A DNA stretch of 64,000 bases, taken from positions 124,001 to 188,000 of the forward strand of contig NZ_JACMYG010000007.1 in the NCBI RefSeq assembly GCF_014236655.1, in the 5' to 3' direction. How positions within the stretch are numbered: the first letter of the stretch is position 1; every line of letters starts with the position of its first letter. The notes under the pieces were generated by a model. It searched no databases. It saw only the letters and a program-made list of their open reading frames with translations, and was not told where the DNA came from. This document shows positions 18,253-28,579 of the stretch, in pieces. The stretch comes from Pseudomonas kielensis. GTDB taxonomy: Bacteria > Pseudomonadota > Gammaproteobacteria > Pseudomonadales > Pseudomonadaceae. Both the position numbers and the translations under genes were made by a program.

Positions 18253-19353
18253 ATGTTCCGCTATGCCTTGCCCCTCGCGTTGCCAGTCAGCCTGGCGCTG
18301 TTATTAACGGCATGCGGTCACGAAGAGCCGGTGCAGGCCACCGTACGCCCGGCCATGGTGGTCCAGCCAGAGCCTTCGGCTCAGGCGCTGGACAGCTACC
18401 CCGGTGAAGTCCGCGCGCGTTATGAGCCGGACCTGGCCTTTCGCATCGGTGGCAAAGTCAGCCGACGACTGGTCGACGAAGGGCAACGGGTCAAGGCCAA
18501 CCAGGCACTGGCCGAGCTCGATCCCGAGGACGTGCGCCTGCAACTGGACGCAGCCCGGGCCCAGGTCGCGGCGGCAGCGGCCAACCTCAACCTGGTACGC
18601 GCCGAACGCGACCGGTACAAGACCCTGATGGAGCGGCAGATGGTCAGCCGCTCGCAGTATGACAATGCCGAGAACCTCTACCGCTCCGGTGAAGCACGCC
18701 TCAAGCAAATCAAGGCGGAGTTCGACGTGGCCAGCAATCAGGCCAGCTATGCGGTGTTGCGCGCGCCCCAGGATGGGGTCGTGGCCAAGCGCGCAGTGGA
18801 AGTCGGGCAAGTGGTGGGCGCCGGGCAAACGGTCTTTACCTTGGCCACCGATGGCGAGCGTGAGGTCCTGATCAGTCTGCCGGAGCAGCATTTTGGCCGG
18901 TTCAAGGTCGGCCAGCCGGTCACGGTCGAACTCTGGACCCAACAAGGACAGCGATTCGCCGGCACGATTCGCGAGCTGTCGCCCGCCGCCGATCCCAAGT
19001 CGCGGACCTTCGCGGCGCGTATCACCTTTACCGCCGGCAAGGTCCCGGCCGAACTTGGGCAAAGCGCCCGGGTGTTCATTCAGAGCGCCGATGCCGTTGC
19101 GCTCACCGTGCCGCTTTCGGCGCTCACGGCCGAGAACGGTGCCACCTATGTCTGGGTCGTGGGTGCCGACAATAAACTGAAAAAAGCCCCGGTGCGGGTC
19201 GGCGCGTTCGGCGAAAAAACCGTGCCGGTGCTCGAAGGCTTGAACCCCGACGACTGGGTCGTGGCGGCCGGGGTGCATGTGCTCCTTGAAGGCCAACAGG
19301 TGCGACCGGTGGATCGCTCCAACCGCGTAGTCAATCTGGCGGGCAAGGAGTAA
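18253..19353 (+). CDS. mexJ: RND efflux membrane fusion protein, MexJ-like
   Basis: 366 residues. A lipoprotein signal ends in LLTAC (Cys21), so it is anchored to the inner membrane and bridges pump to outer-membrane channel. The order is lipoyl/hairpin/lipoyl: EPDLAFRIGGKVSRRLVDEGQRVKANQALAELD, a coiled-coil hairpin (about 95-150), then RAPQDGVVAKRAVEVGQVVGAGQTVF; a beta-barrel domain follows. It is 6 bases upstream of the pump gene and shares its transcript. No outer-membrane factor gene follows, as for MexJK, which in P. aeruginosa uses OprM or OpmH. Confidence 0.9.
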   Translation: MFRYALPLALPVSLALLLTACGHEEPVQATVRPAMVVQPEPSAQALDSYPGEVRARYEPDLAFRIGGKVSRRLVDEGQRVKANQALAELDPEDVRLQLDAARAQVAAAAANLNLVRAERDRYKTLMERQMVSRSQYDNAENLYRSGEARLKQIKAEFDVASNQASYAVLRAPQDGVVAKRAVEVGQVVGAGQTVFTLATDGEREVLISLPEQHFGRFKVGQPVTVELWTQQGQRFAGTIRELSPAADPKSRTFAARITFTAGKVPAELGQSARVFIQSADAVALTVPLSALTAENGATYVWVVGADNKLKKAPVRVGAFGEKTVPVLEGLNPDDWVVAAGVHVLLEGQQVRPVDRSNRVVNLAGKE

Positions 19354-19359
19354 TACTCA

Positions 19360-22300
19360 ATGGGTTTCAATCTTTCCGCATGGGCGTTGCGCAATCGCCA
19401 GATCGTACTGTTTCTGATGATCCTGCTGGCCGTCGTTGGCACCCTGTCCTACACCAAGTTGGGGCAGAGCGAGGACCCGCCGTTCACCTTCAAGGCCATG
19501 GTGATCAAGACCAATTGGCCTGGGGCCACCGCCCAGGAGGTATCGCGCCAGGTCACCGAACGCATCGAGAAGAAGCTGATGGAAACCGGCGAGTACGAGC
19601 GCATTGTCTCGTTCTCCCGCCCCGGCGAATCCCAGGTGACGTTCATTGCCCGCGACTCGATGCACTCCGAGCAGATTCCCGATCTGTGGTACCAGGTGCG
19701 CAAGAAGGTCAGCGACATTCGCCAGACCCTGCCCCCAGGCATCCAGGGGCCATTCTTCAACGATGAATTCGGCACCACCTTCGGCAATATCTATGCGCTG
19801 ACCGGCGAGGGGTTTGATTACGCGGTGCTCAAGGATTATGCCGACCGCATCCAGATCCAGCTGCAACGGGTCAAGGATGTCGGCAAGGTCGAGCTGCTCG
19901 GACTGCAGGACGAGAAGATCTGGGTCGAGCTGTCCAACGTCAAGCTCGCCACCCTGGGCTTGCCCCTGGCCGCTGTGCAGCAGGCGCTGGAGGAGCAGAA
20001 CGCGCTGTCCAACGCCGGCTTCTTTGAAACCGGCAGCGAGCGCCTGCAACTGCGGGTCACGGGCAACTTCGAGACGGTGGAGCAGATCCAGCGGTTTCCA
20101 ATCCGGGTCGGCGACCGGACTTTCCGGATTGCCGATGTGGCCGACGTGCATCGCGGGTTCAACGATCCACCGGCGCCGCGCATGCGCTTTATGGGCGAGG
20201 ATGCCATCGGCCTGGCAGTGGCCATGAAGGACGGCGGCGACATCCTGGTACTGGGCAAGGCCCTGGAACTGGAATTCGAGCGCATCCAGAACAACCTGCC
20301 GGCCGGCATGCAACTGCGCAAGGTTTCGGATCAGCCGGCGGCGGTGAAAACCAGTGTCGGTGAATTCGTGCAGGTGTTGGTCGAAGCGCTGGCGATTGTC
20401 CTGCTGGTGAGTTTTTTCTCGCTGGGTGTGCGCACCGGCATGGTGGTTGCCCTGGCGATTCCCCTGGTGCTGGCGATGACTTTTGCCTGCATGTATTACC
20501 TGGGCATCGGCCTGCACAAGATTTCCCTGGGCGCGCTGGTGCTGGCCCTGGGGCTGCTGGTGGACGACGCGATCATCGCCGTGGAAATGATGGCGATCAA
20601 AATGGAGCAGGGCTACGACCGCTTCAAGGCCGCCAGCTATGCCTGGACCAGCACCGCCTTCCCGATGCTCACCGGCACCTTGATCACCGCAGCCGGCTTC
20701 CTGCCGATCGCCACGGCGCAATCGGGGACCGGCGAATACACCCGCTCGATCTTCCAGGTGGTGACCATTGCGTTGCTGGCGTCCTGGGTGGCAGCGGTGG
20801 TGTTCGTGCCGTACCTGGGCGAGAAGCTGCTGCCAGACCTGGCGAAGCTTCACGCGGCCAAGCACGGCGCCGGCCAGCCCGACCCTTACGGCACGCCGTT
20901 CTATCAACGGGTCCGGCGGTTGGTGGAGTGGTGCGTGCGCCGGCGTAAAACGGTGATCGCGTTGACCGTCGTGCTGTTCGTGGCCTCGGTGGTGCTGTTC
21001 CGGTTTGTCCCGCAGCAGTTCTTCCCGGCCTCCGGCCGCCTGGAGCTGATGGTCGATCTGAAGCTGGCCGAAGGTGCCTCGCTGAGCAATACCACCGCCG
21101 AGGTCAAGCGCCTGGAGGCATTGGTCAAGGAACACGCCGGCATCGAAAACTACGTGGCCTACATCGGTACCGGTTCGCCGCGTTTCTACCTGCCGCTGGA
21201 CCAGCAATTGCCGGCGGCAAGCTTTGCTCAGTTCGTGGTGCTGGCCAATACCATCGAGGAGCGAGAGAACCTGCGCAGCTGGCTGATCGAAACCCTCAAC
21301 GAGCAGTTCCCGGCATTGCGCTCACGGGTGACGCGCCTGGAGAACGGCCCGCCAGTGGGTTACCCGGTGCAGTTCCGGGTGACCGGCGAGCACATCGAGG
21401 AGGTGCGTGCCCTGGCCCGCAAAGTGGCGGCCAAGGTGCGCGAGAACCCCCATGTGGTCAATGTGCACCTGGATTGGGAAGAGCCGAGCAAGGTGGTGTA
21501 CCTCAATGTCGACCAGGACCGGGCTCGGGCGCTGGGCGTGAGCACCGCCAATCTGTCGAAGTTTTTGCAAAGCTCGCTGACCGGCTCCAGCGTCAGCCAG
21601 TACCGTGAAGACAACGAGTTGATCGAAATCCTCTTGCGCGGCACCTTGCAGGAGCGCAGCGAACTGTCGCTGCTGTCGAGCCTGGCGGTACCGACCGACA
21701 ACGGTAAAAGCGTGGCGCTGTCCCAGGTGGCGACCCTGGAATACGGCTTTGAAGAGGGGATCATCTGGCACCGCAACCGCTTGCCCAACGTGACAGTGCG
21801 CGCTGACATCTATGGCAAGGAACAGCCGGCCACCCTGGTCAAGCAGATCCTGCCGACCCTGGAGCCGATTCGTGCCGAACTGCCTGACGGCTATCTGCTG
21901 GATGTCGGCGGCACGGTGGAAGACTCGGCCCGTGGCCAGAACTCGGTGAAGGCCGGTGTGCCGTTGTTCATCGTGGTGGTGCTGACCTTGCTGATGCTGC
22001 AACTGCGCAGCTTCTCGCGCACCATCATGGTGTTCCTGACGGCACCGCTGGGGTTGATCGGTGTCACCCTGTTCCTGATCGTGTTTCGCCAGCCGTTCGG
22101 GTTCGTGGCGATGCTGGGCACCATCGCCCTGTCGGGGATGATCATGCGTAACTCGGTGATTCTGGTGGACCAGATCGAACAGGACATTCGGGCTGGTCTC
22201 AAGCCCTGGCAGGCGATCATCGAAGCCACGGTGCGGCGTTTCCGGCCCATCGTGCTGACGGCGCTGGCCGCCGTGCTGGCGATGATCCCGTTGTCGCGCA

Positions 22301-22419
22301 GCGTGTTCTTCGGCCCGATGGCGGTGGCCATCATGGGCGGTCTGATCGTCGCCACGGCCCTGACCCTGTTGTTCCTGCCGGCACTGTATGCGGCGTGGTT
22401 TCGGGTCAGGAAGGAGTAA
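19360..22419 (+). CDS. mexK: RND multidrug efflux pump, MexK-like
   Basis: 1019 residues, proton-driven inner-membrane trimeric exporter. N-terminal transmembrane helix 1 (QIVLFLMILLAVVGTLSY) is followed by the first large periplasmic loop; transmembrane segments 2-6 lie at about 340-480 and contain the proton-relay LGLLVDDAIIAVE with its paired aspartates. The second half repeats this plan, ending with IALSGMIMRNSVILVDQIE. The N-terminal sequence LSAWALRNRQIVLFLM and RPGESQVTFIARDS are of the MexK group rather than MexB. A ribosome binding site AAGGAG lies within the end of mexJ. Confidence 0.92.
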   Translation: MGFNLSAWALRNRQIVLFLMILLAVVGTLSYTKLGQSEDPPFTFKAMVIKTNWPGATAQEVSRQVTERIEKKLMETGEYERIVSFSRPGESQVTFIARDSMHSEQIPDLWYQVRKKVSDIRQTLPPGIQGPFFNDEFGTTFGNIYALTGEGFDYAVLKDYADRIQIQLQRVKDVGKVELLGLQDEKIWVELSNVKLATLGLPLAAVQQALEEQNALSNAGFFETGSERLQLRVTGNFETVEQIQRFPIRVGDRTFRIADVADVHRGFNDPPAPRMRFMGEDAIGLAVAMKDGGDILVLGKALELEFERIQNNLPAGMQLRKVSDQPAAVKTSVGEFVQVLVEALAIVLLVSFFSLGVRTGMVVALAIPLVLAMTFACMYYLGIGLHKISLGALVLALGLLVDDAIIAVEMMAIKMEQGYDRFKAASYAWTSTAFPMLTGTLITAAGFLPIATAQSGTGEYTRSIFQVVTIALLASWVAAVVFVPYLGEKLLPDLAKLHAAKHGAGQPDPYGTPFYQRVRRLVEWCVRRRKTVIALTVVLFVASVVLFRFVPQQFFPASGRLELMVDLKLAEGASLSNTTAEVKRLEALVKEHAGIENYVAYIGTGSPRFYLPLDQQLPAASFAQFVVLANTIEERENLRSWLIETLNEQFPALRSRVTRLENGPPVGYPVQFRVTGEHIEEVRALARKVAAKVRENPHVVNVHLDWEEPSKVVYLNVDQDRARALGVSTANLSKFLQSSLTGSSVSQYREDNELIEILLRGTLQERSELSLLSSLAVPTDNGKSVALSQVATLEYGFEEGIIWHRNRLPNVTVRADIYGKEQPATLVKQILPTLEPIRAELPDGYLLDVGGTVEDSARGQNSVKAGVPLFIVVVLTLLMLQLRSFSRTIMVFLTAPLGLIGVTLFLIVFRQPFGFVAMLGTIALSGMIMRNSVILVDQIEQDIRAGLKPWQAIIEATVRRFRPIVLTALAAVLAMIPLSRSVFFGPMAVAIMGGLIVATALTLLFLPALYAAWFRVRKE

Positions 22420-22425
22420 ACGGAC

Positions 22426-22824
22426 TCAGCGCACGGCGTCGACGCGCACTTGCAGCGGTTGTGGGTCCTTGCCATCGAGCTGCACGGCGTGATGCTCGGT
22501 GGTGATGAACAGCAACTTGCCGTCGTTTTCGATCCGCGCGCTCACCGAGTAGCGGTGGCCAGGTTCAACTTGCAGAGGGTCATAGCTGAGGTGGAACTTC
22601 AGGGGGACCTGGCCTTGAACCGGGCCTTTCTGTTCGTCGATCACCCGGGCCGGAGCATCGGCGAGGGACACGTCTTGCAGGCTGACACTCAAGGTCGCCG
22701 TCGGCGGCAATGCGATGCGCTGCAGGTAGAAGACTTCCCCGTCCAGGGATGCCTTGGGTTCGGAGGAGGGCGTCTGGCAAGCGGTGAGTAAGACGGCGGC
22801 GGCGAGCAGGGTGAGTTTTTTCAT
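22426..22824 (-). CDS. YbaY-type lipoprotein
   Basis: 132 residues from ATG 22824, which has CGGAGA upstream. Signal MKKLTLLAAAVLLTAC ends in a lipobox, so it is lipid-anchored. The mature part GEVFYLQRIALPPTATLSVSLQDVSLADAPA is the YbaY/YscW-like beta-sandwich family. Function in the envelope is unknown. It follows plsB by about 50 bases on the same strand and converges with mexK, with only 6 bases between stop codons. Confidence 0.85.
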   Translation of the reverse strand: MKKLTLLAAAVLLTACQTPSSEPKASLDGEVFYLQRIALPPTATLSVSLQDVSLADAPARVIDEQKGPVQGQVPLKFHLSYDPLQVEPGHRYSVSARIENDGKLLFITTEHHAVQLDGKDPQPLQVRVDAVR

Positions 22825-22875
22825 CACGGTTCTCCGTAGCGAGGACACCAGCACACGGCTGGCGCCCTGATTGAT

Positions 22876-25377
22876 TTAGACGGTGGGTGGCGGTGCCGGT
22901 TGATCGGCGGCATCTTCACTGCGATGCAGCGCGACCTGGCGGATCGACAGGCGAATTTCCGCAGGCAACACACGTTTGGCCGCGCCTTCGGCCAGCTCAC
23001 CCAATAACTCATGATGGCTGAGTTTGCCGGCTTCGTCGCGCCGCAGCACATCGAGGTCGAGCAGGGTCTGGATGAAGTGGCGGAACAGGCTCTTGTCGAA
23101 GAACTCGGGAGCGTTGAGGCCGTGCAGGATCGACAGGCGCTGGGCCATGACGGTGCACAGGTCTTCCAGCTCTTCGGCGCTGAGGGTGTTCTGGCCGCTG
23201 TTGAGCAGCAGCGAGATGGCCATGTAGAAGCGCTGCAGGGTCTGGGCGATGCTCTTGGACAGCAAGGTCAGCAACACGAAATGCCGCGAGCTGGGGGCCG
23301 GCCGCAGGTACACATCGTTTTCCAGGCGCAGCAGGCCTTGCTCGACAAAGGCTTCGAGCCACTGGTCGATCACCGCGTCCAGTTCGTCCAGCGACCAGCG
23401 AATGAACAACTCCGATTGCAGGTACGGGTACAGCGCACGGGTGTAGCGCAGGATCTGTTCGCGGTTCATCCGCGAGGCGCTCTGGAAGAAGCTGGCGAGC
23501 AGCGCTGGCAGGGCGAAGATGTGCAGCACGTTGTTGCGGTAGTAGGTCATCAGGACGGCGTTCTGCTCATCCAGATAGAGGATCTTGCCCAGCGCATCGT
23601 TTTGCTCGGACAGCAGGTCCATGTCCTTGACGTGTTCGATCAGCGCGCGGCCGTCGCCTTCGGGCAAGGTGGTGTGCGGCGAGTAAGGTACGCGGCGCAG
23701 CAGGGCCAGGTACAGGTCGAGCACCCGCGCCATCGCCCGATCGTCCAGCGCCAGGCGGCTGGTGGAGAGCAATGCCAGGGCCACCAGGTTGACCGGGTTG
23801 ATCGCCGCTGCTTCGTTGAGGTGACGCGCTACACGTTCGCCCAGGCGGTTGGTGGTTTCGTTGAGCCAGGTGGGCTTGAACTGCGGGCCCAGGTCCTGGC
23901 TGCGCCAGTCCGGTTGCTCGCTGTCGAGGAACTCGGCCAGTTTGATCGGTTCGCCGAAGTTCACCGCGACCTGGCCGAAGCGCTGCTTGAGCGCGCCGAT
24001 GACTTTGAAGATGTCGAAGATCGACTCTTTCTTCTTGCTCGCGCCCCGCAGTTCGCCCAGGTAGGTGCGGCCTTCCAGCACCCGTTCATAGCCGATGTAC
24101 ACCGGCACGAAGACGATGGGCATGCGCGACGAACGCAGGAAGCTGCGCAGGGTAATGGCCAGCATCCCGGTCTTGGGTTGCAGCATGCGCCCGGTGCGCG
24201 AGCGCCCGCCCTCGACGAAGTACTCCACCGGGAAGCCCTTGGTGAACAGGGTGTGCAGGTATTCGTTGAATACCGAGGTGTAGAGCGGGTTGCCCTTGAA
24301 GGTACGACGCATGAAAAACGCCCCGCCACGGCGCAGCAGGCCACCGATCACCGGCATGTTGAGGTTGATCCCGGCAGCGATGTGCGGCGGGGTCAGGCCG
24401 TTGCGAAAGAGCAGGTAGGACAGCAACAGGTAGTCGATGTGGCTGCGATGGCACGGCACGTAGATCACTTCGTGACCCTGGGCGACCTTCTGCACGCCTT
24501 CGATGTGGTTGACCTTGATCCCGTCGTAGATCTTGTTCCAGAACCAGCTCAGCACCACTTCCAGAAAGCGGATCGCGGTGTAGGTGTAGTCCGAGGCAAT
24601 CTCGTTGCCGTAACGCAGGGCCTGGGCCTTGGCTTTTTCCGGCGAGATGTTCTCGCGCTCGGCTTCGTCGAGGATCGCCTGCTTGACCAGCGGTTGGTTG
24701 AGCAGGCCCTTGACCAGGTTGCGGCGGTGGGAAATATCCGGGCCGATCACCGCGGCCTTGAGGTTGCGAAAGTGCACCCGCAGGATGCGCTGGGCCATGC
24801 GCACGGTGCGCTCATGGCCCTTGTTGTGGTCGATCAGCTCGCGCAAGTGAATCGGTGCGGAGAACTGCACCCGGGTCTTGCGTCCCAGGATCATGATGCT
24901 CAGCAGGCGACGCAGGCGGCCGGTGACGGCCCAGCTGTCGGCGAACAGCAATTTCCACGGGCTCGATTCGCTGTCTGGCGACTGGCCCCAGAACACGCTA
25001 ACGGGAATGATCTGCGCGTCTTCGGCGGCGTTCTGGCTCAGGGCGCTGACCAGGCGGGTCAGGGTTGGCGGTGCGCCGCGCTTGTCCTGGCGGCCGAGCC
25101 AGTCCGGCTCCGGCGTCAGGTAGAAGAACGCGGCCGGCTCCAGCAGGTTACCCACCGACACCGGCAGCACCGGACGCGGCAAGCCGGCCTTGGTGCACTC
25201 GGTGTCGAGCACGGTCAGGTCGGTCAGTGAGGGGTTTTGCAGGACGTAGAACACCGGGCGACTGCGGTCGAGGTTGAGGGTAAAGGACGACTGGTTGATC
25301 GTCTCCGAGCGGACCCAGAGGTACAACAGTCGGCGCAAGGTGCCAAACACTAGACGGCGGAGCGGGGAGCGGGTCAT
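22876..25377 (-). CDS. plsB: Glycerol-3-phosphate 1-O-acyltransferase
   Basis: Adds the first acyl chain to glycerol-3-phosphate in phospholipid synthesis at the inner membrane. 833 residues from ATG 25377 ([18 protein letters not shown]), close to other Pseudomonas PlsB; a longer frame to 25524 runs into the promoter of the divergent cold-shock gene. Acyltransferase motifs are complete: [15 protein letters not shown] (HxxxxD), the GGAFFMRR region, [13 protein letters not shown] and [10 protein letters not shown]. The ribosome binding site is weak. Likely co-transcribed with the ybaY-like gene downstream. Confidence 0.96.
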   Translation of the reverse strand: MTRSPLRRLVFGTLRRLLYLWVRSETINQSSFTLNLDRSRPVFYVLQNPSLTDLTVLDTECTKAGLPRPVLPVSVGNLLEPAAFFYLTPEPDWLGRQDKRGAPPTLTRLVSALSQNAAEDAQIIPVSVFWGQSPDSESSPWKLLFADSWAVTGRLRRLLSIMILGRKTRVQFSAPIHLRELIDHNKGHERTVRMAQRILRVHFRNLKAAVIGPDISHRRNLVKGLLNQPLVKQAILDEAERENISPEKAKAQALRYGNEIASDYTYTAIRFLEVVLSWFWNKIYDGIKVNHIEGVQKVAQGHEVIYVPCHRSHIDYLLLSYLLFRNGLTPPHIAAGINLNMPVIGGLLRRGGAFFMRRTFKGNPLYTSVFNEYLHTLFTKGFPVEYFVEGGRSRTGRMLQPKTGMLAITLRSFLRSSRMPIVFVPVYIGYERVLEGRTYLGELRGASKKKESIFDIFKVIGALKQRFGQVAVNFGEPIKLAEFLDSEQPDWRSQDLGPQFKPTWLNETTNRLGERVARHLNEAAAINPVNLVALALLSTSRLALDDRAMARVLDLYLALLRRVPYSPHTTLPEGDGRALIEHVKDMDLLSEQNDALGKILYLDEQNAVLMTYYRNNVLHIFALPALLASFFQSASRMNREQILRYTRALYPYLQSELFIRWSLDELDAVIDQWLEAFVEQGLLRLENDVYLRPAPSSRHFVLLTLLSKSIAQTLQRFYMAISLLLNSGQNTLSAEELEDLCTVMAQRLSILHGLNAPEFFDKSLFRHFIQTLLDLDVLRRDEAGKLSHHELLGELAEGAAKRVLPAEIRLSIRQVALHRSEDAADQPAPPPTV

Positions 25378-25478
25378 ACGGCTTCTGCTTTGAGTTGGAT
25401 AAACCGAGCAGGTGCTCGGGGCCGCTAGTGTGCCGTATTCGTCGAAAATCGGCAAAAAGGTGGCGAAGTATTGTTGAG

Positions 25479-25515
25479 TTGAGAGTTTTTGTGGCTGGCA
25501 TATACTCGGCCAGCC
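25479..25515 (+). promoter_or_regulatory. Predicted promoter of the cold-shock gene with flanking palindrome
   Basis: TTGAGA (25479-25484), 16 bases, TATACT (25501-25506) forms a good sigma-70 match. GGCTGGC (25493-25499) and GCCAGCC (25509-25515) make a perfect 7-bp inverted repeat around the -10 box, which could be an operator or a start-site hairpin. The leader to the ATG would be about 110 bases. Confidence 0.6.
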
Positions 25516-25625
25516 GTTTGCCACTATCGACCCGGATGCTTACCCATCGTCGAGCCGTGGCAAACGTACTGCAGGCTTGTCCTGGAGCAGGCCGACTTAA
25601 TAATAAAAAACGGGAGTACTGATTG

Positions 25626-25835
25626 ATGGCAACGCGCGAGACCGGCAACGTGAAGTGGTTCAACGACGCCAAGGGGTATGGCTTCATCCAGCGTGAGGGA
25701 GGGGCGGATGTGTTCGTGCACTACCGCGCGATCCGTGGCGAAGGCCACCGCTCGCTGGTCGAGGGCCAGCAAGTGGAATACGCCGTGGTGGATGGGCAGA
25801 AGGGATTGCAGGCTGAGGACGTGGTAGGGCTGTAA
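25626..25835 (+). CDS. Cold-shock domain protein
   Basis: 69 residues, a single OB-fold that binds single-stranded RNA or DNA. RNP1 is KGYGFIQR and RNP2 is DVFVHYRAI, after the usual [11 protein letters not shown] start. It is acidic, and its C-terminal half is closer to CspD-like than CspA-like proteins, though that is only an impression. ATG 25626 is preceded by GGGAG about 9 bases away; a TTG lies directly before. The long upstream leader is typical of cold-shock genes, whose mRNA structure controls translation. Confidence 0.93.
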   Translation: MATRETGNVKWFNDAKGYGFIQREGGADVFVHYRAIRGEGHRSLVEGQQVEYAVVDGQKGLQAEDVVGL

Positions 25836-25864
25836 GCTCAGGTCTTCAGTGCACGCAAAACCAG

Positions 25865-25953
25865 TGTGGGAGCGGGCTTGCCCGCGAAAGCGGTTTGTCA
25901 GTCACATCAATGCTGGATGTGCCATCGTCTTCGCGGGCAAGCCCGCTCCCACA
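25865..25953. repeat. Inverted pair of REP elements (BIME-like)
   Basis: A 24-base unit at 25865-25888 (core GAGCGGGCTTGCCCGC) recurs as its perfect inverted complement at 25930-25953, separated by 41 bases. It sits between the convergent cold-shock gene and the next minus-strand gene. Confidence 0.9.
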
Positions 25954-25958
25954 GGTGA

Positions 25959-26336
25959 TTAAGCAGTTTTCCAGGTGATCTCTTCTTCACCGTCAGCGCT
26001 GATGCGCATCCAGCGATCAGCCGATTCTTCACCTTCTTCCTCGACCCAAGTCCCCGGTGCGCAGCGCACTTCGACGTTCAGTGCGGCAAACGCGGCGCGG
26101 GCGCAGGCGATGTCGTCGTCCCAGGGGGTCTGGTCGCTTTCCAGGTACAGGCTGTTCCACTTGCCCACGGCTTTTGGCAGCCAGGTCACGGGCACGTTGC
26201 CGGCCTCGCACTTGTAGGTCTGGCCTTTCTGGACCCAGTCGGTGCAAGGGCCCAGCGCAGCGCCGAGCCAGGCAGCGATGGCCTTGTAGTCGACGTCGGC
26301 GTCTTTGAGGTAAATCTCGATATCGGGTTGGCGCAT
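25959..26336 (-). CDS. Conserved hypothetical protein
   Basis: 125 residues, acidic, no signal peptide. It starts MRQPDIEIYLKDADVDYKAI and has several tryptophans in short blocks (WLGAALGPCTDW, WNSLYLESDQTPWDDD, DRWMRI). GAGGA lies 6 bases before the ATG. I do not recognise a domain and give no function. It is 84 bases downstream of rlmA on the same strand and may be co-transcribed with rlmA and dapE. Confidence 0.8.
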   Translation of the reverse strand: MRQPDIEIYLKDADVDYKAIAAWLGAALGPCTDWVQKGQTYKCEAGNVPVTWLPKAVGKWNSLYLESDQTPWDDDIACARAAFAALNVEVRCAPGTWVEEEGEESADRWMRISADGEEEITWKTA

Positions 26337-26420
26337 GGATATTCCTCACGGCAGGTTTCGAAAAATCCATTCGCGGATTTAGCCGGCCCACGCCTGTGGC
26401 GAGGGCCAAAAGTTAAAGGG

Positions 26421-27230
26421 TTATTGCAGCACGAAGTAATCGTAGCGCATCGACACACTGACCTCGAACGGCTCGACCTGTTCGATCACCGCCGCCCGGC
26501 GTTCAGCGCTGGCGCGCCAGCCATGGGGGGTCATGGCCAGCAGGTTGGCGCGATCCTGGGGGAGTACCAGGTTCAGTTTGAAGTCCAGGGTCTCGCTGTG
26601 TTGCAGGGTCATGCCTTGCGGCACCAGCGCCAGGTGCTTGTCATCGGTGTACTCACGGACTTCGTCGTACAGACGCTCACGCAATTCCATCAGGTGACCA
26701 CTGGTCGGGCCGACTTTCATCAGGCCGCCGCCAGGGCTGAGCAGGCGCTTGGCCTCCTGCCAGTCGAGCGGGCTGAAGACGCTGGCCAGGAACTGGCAGC
26801 TGGCATCGGCCAACGGCACCCGGGCCATGCTGGCGATCAACCAGGTCAGCTGTGGATTGCGCTTGCAGGCGCGCTTCACGGCTTCGCGGGAGATGTCCAG
26901 GGCATAGCCCTCGGCGGCGGGCAGGGCCGCGGCGATCTGCGCGGTGTAGTAACCCTCGCCACAGCCGATATCCAGCCAGCGTTGCGGCGCGCGTTCGGCG
27001 GCCAGCTCGGCCAGGCGCCTGGCCACCGGGGCGTAATGCCCGGCGTTGAGGAAGTCGCGACGGGCTTCGACCATGGCCTGGTTATCGCCGGGGTCTCGGC
27101 TGTTCTTGTGCTGCACCGGCAGCAAGTTCAGGTAACCCTGGCGGGCGCGGTCGAAACGGTGCCCGGCCGGGCACGTCACACCGTTGTCGACTGTGCTCAG
27201 CGGCGCGCTGCAGATAGGGCAGGCCAGCAT
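26421..27230 (-). CDS. rlmA: 23S rRNA (guanine-N1)-methyltransferase, RlmA type
   Basis: 269 residues. An N-terminal zinc site (CPICSAPL ... CPAGHRFD, three Cys plus His) precedes HKNSRDPGDNQAMVEARRDFLNAGHY, a hallmark of RlmA, and then a Rossmann methyltransferase core with WLDIGCGEGYYT. In E. coli the enzyme methylates G745 of 23S rRNA. The start overlaps the dapE stop by one base (TGATG), so translation is coupled. Confidence 0.9.
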   Translation of the reverse strand: MLACPICSAPLSTVDNGVTCPAGHRFDRARQGYLNLLPVQHKNSRDPGDNQAMVEARRDFLNAGHYAPVARRLAELAAERAPQRWLDIGCGEGYYTAQIAAALPAAEGYALDISREAVKRACKRNPQLTWLIASMARVPLADASCQFLASVFSPLDWQEAKRLLSPGGGLMKVGPTSGHLMELRERLYDEVREYTDDKHLALVPQGMTLQHSETLDFKLNLVLPQDRANLLAMTPHGWRASAERRAAVIEQVEPFEVSVSMRYDYFVLQ

Positions 27231-28381
27231 CAGGCGAGCAACTTGATCAGGGTCTGGTAGTAGATTTCAGTCAGCACATCGAGGTCGCTGGCCAGGACTC
27301 GCTCGTTGACTTGGTGGATCGTCGCGTTGACCGGCCCGAGCTCGACCACCTGGGTGCCCATGGTGGCGATAAAACGCCCATCCGAGGTGCCGCCGCTGGT
27401 GGAGGCGTGGGTGTCGCGACCGGTGATGTCCTTGATGCTCGAGGCCACGGCATCCAGCAGGGCGCCGGGCTCGGTGAGGAACGGCAGGCCGGACAGGGCC
27501 CAGTCGATGTGCCAGTCCAGGCCATGCTTGTCGAGGATCACGGCGACCCGCTGTTGCAGGCCTTCAACGGTGGACTCGGTGGAGAAGCGGAAGTTGAACA
27601 CCGCCACCAGTTCGCCGGGGATCACGTTGGTCGCGCCGGTGCCGGAGTTGACGTTGGAAATCTGGAAGCTGGTCGGCGGGAAAAAATCGTTGCCGTGATC
27701 CCAGTGCTCGGCGGCCAGTTCGGCCAGGGCCGGGGCGGCGAGGTGGATCGGGTTCTTCGCCAGGTGCGGGTAGGCCACGTGGCCTTGCACGCCGCGCACG
27801 GTCAGCTTGGCACCGAGGGAGCCACGGCGACCGTTCTTGACCACGTCACCCACCAGGGTGGTGCTCGACGGCTCGCCAACGATGCACCAGTCCAGACGCT
27901 CCTTGCGCGCAGCCAGGCGCTCGACCACAGCCTTGGTGCCGTGGTGCGCCGGGCCTTCCTCGTCGCTGGTGATCAGGAAGGCAACCTTGCCCTTGTGGTT
28001 CGGGTAGTCGGTGACAAAACGTTCGGCCGCCACGGTCATCGCCGCCAGGCTGCCTTTCATGTCGGCCGCGCCACGCCCGCAGAGCATGCCGTGCTCGTCG
28101 ATCAAGGCGTCGAATGGGTCGATCTGCCAGGCCGCCACCGGACCGGTGGGCACAACATCGGTGTGACCGGCGAAGCACAATACCGGACCTTCCTGCTGAC
28201 CGTGGGTGGCCCAGAAGTTATCCACATCTTCGATGCGCATCGGCTCCAGCAGAAAACCGGCATCGCCCAGACGCTGCATCATCTGCTTCTGGCAATCGGC
28301 ATCGAGCGGCGTCACGGACGGACGACGAATCAGGTCGATGGCAAGTTGGAGGGTCGGCGAAAGGTCGGCGTGGGCCGTCAT
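27230..28381 (-). CDS. dapE: Succinyl-diaminopimelate desuccinylase
   Basis: Hydrolyses N-succinyl-LL-diaminopimelate to LL-diaminopimelate and succinate in lysine and peptidoglycan precursor synthesis. 383 residues, M20 dizinc peptidase fold. Metal and catalytic blocks are present: [38 protein letters not shown] and [12 protein letters not shown]. DapD and DapC, two earlier enzymes of the same branch, are encoded 10-13 kb away in this window. Confidence 0.96.
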   Translation of the reverse strand: MTAHADLSPTLQLAIDLIRRPSVTPLDADCQKQMMQRLGDAGFLLEPMRIEDVDNFWATHGQQEGPVLCFAGHTDVVPTGPVAAWQIDPFDALIDEHGMLCGRGAADMKGSLAAMTVAAERFVTDYPNHKGKVAFLITSDEEGPAHHGTKAVVERLAARKERLDWCIVGEPSSTTLVGDVVKNGRRGSLGAKLTVRGVQGHVAYPHLAKNPIHLAAPALAELAAEHWDHGNDFFPPTSFQISNVNSGTGATNVIPGELVAVFNFRFSTESTVEGLQQRVAVILDKHGLDWHIDWALSGLPFLTEPGALLDAVASSIKDITGRDTHASTSGGTSDGRFIATMGTQVVELGPVNATIHQVNERVLASDLDVLTEIYYQTLIKLLA

Positions 28382-28403
28382 GTAAGACTCCGGAAGATCT
28401 TAA

Positions 28404-28493
28404 TGTGGGGGCGAGCTTGCTCGCGATAGCGCAACCAGCCTCAACATAGAGGTTGAATGTGACGGACTCATCGCGAGCAGGCTCGCTCCCACA
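28404..28493. repeat. Inverted pair of REP elements
   Basis: Unit 1 at 28404-28427 (core GCGAGCTTGCTCGCGAT) and unit 2 in the opposite sense at 28470-28493 (ATCGCGAGCAGGCTCGCTCC), separated by 42 bases. They lie between the NdvB-like gene and dapE, both on the minus strand. Confidence 0.88.
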
Positions 28494-28579
28494 GCAATTG
28501 TGGTCAGGGCGCGCAAAATGGCGGATATCTTAAAGCAAAACGGCGACCATTGGCCGCCGTTTAGTGCATCGGTACAGAT

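Noticed and set aside
28404..28493. REP pairs as a CRISPR array
   Set aside because: Only two opposed units per site, no regular direct repeats with spacers, and no cas genes.
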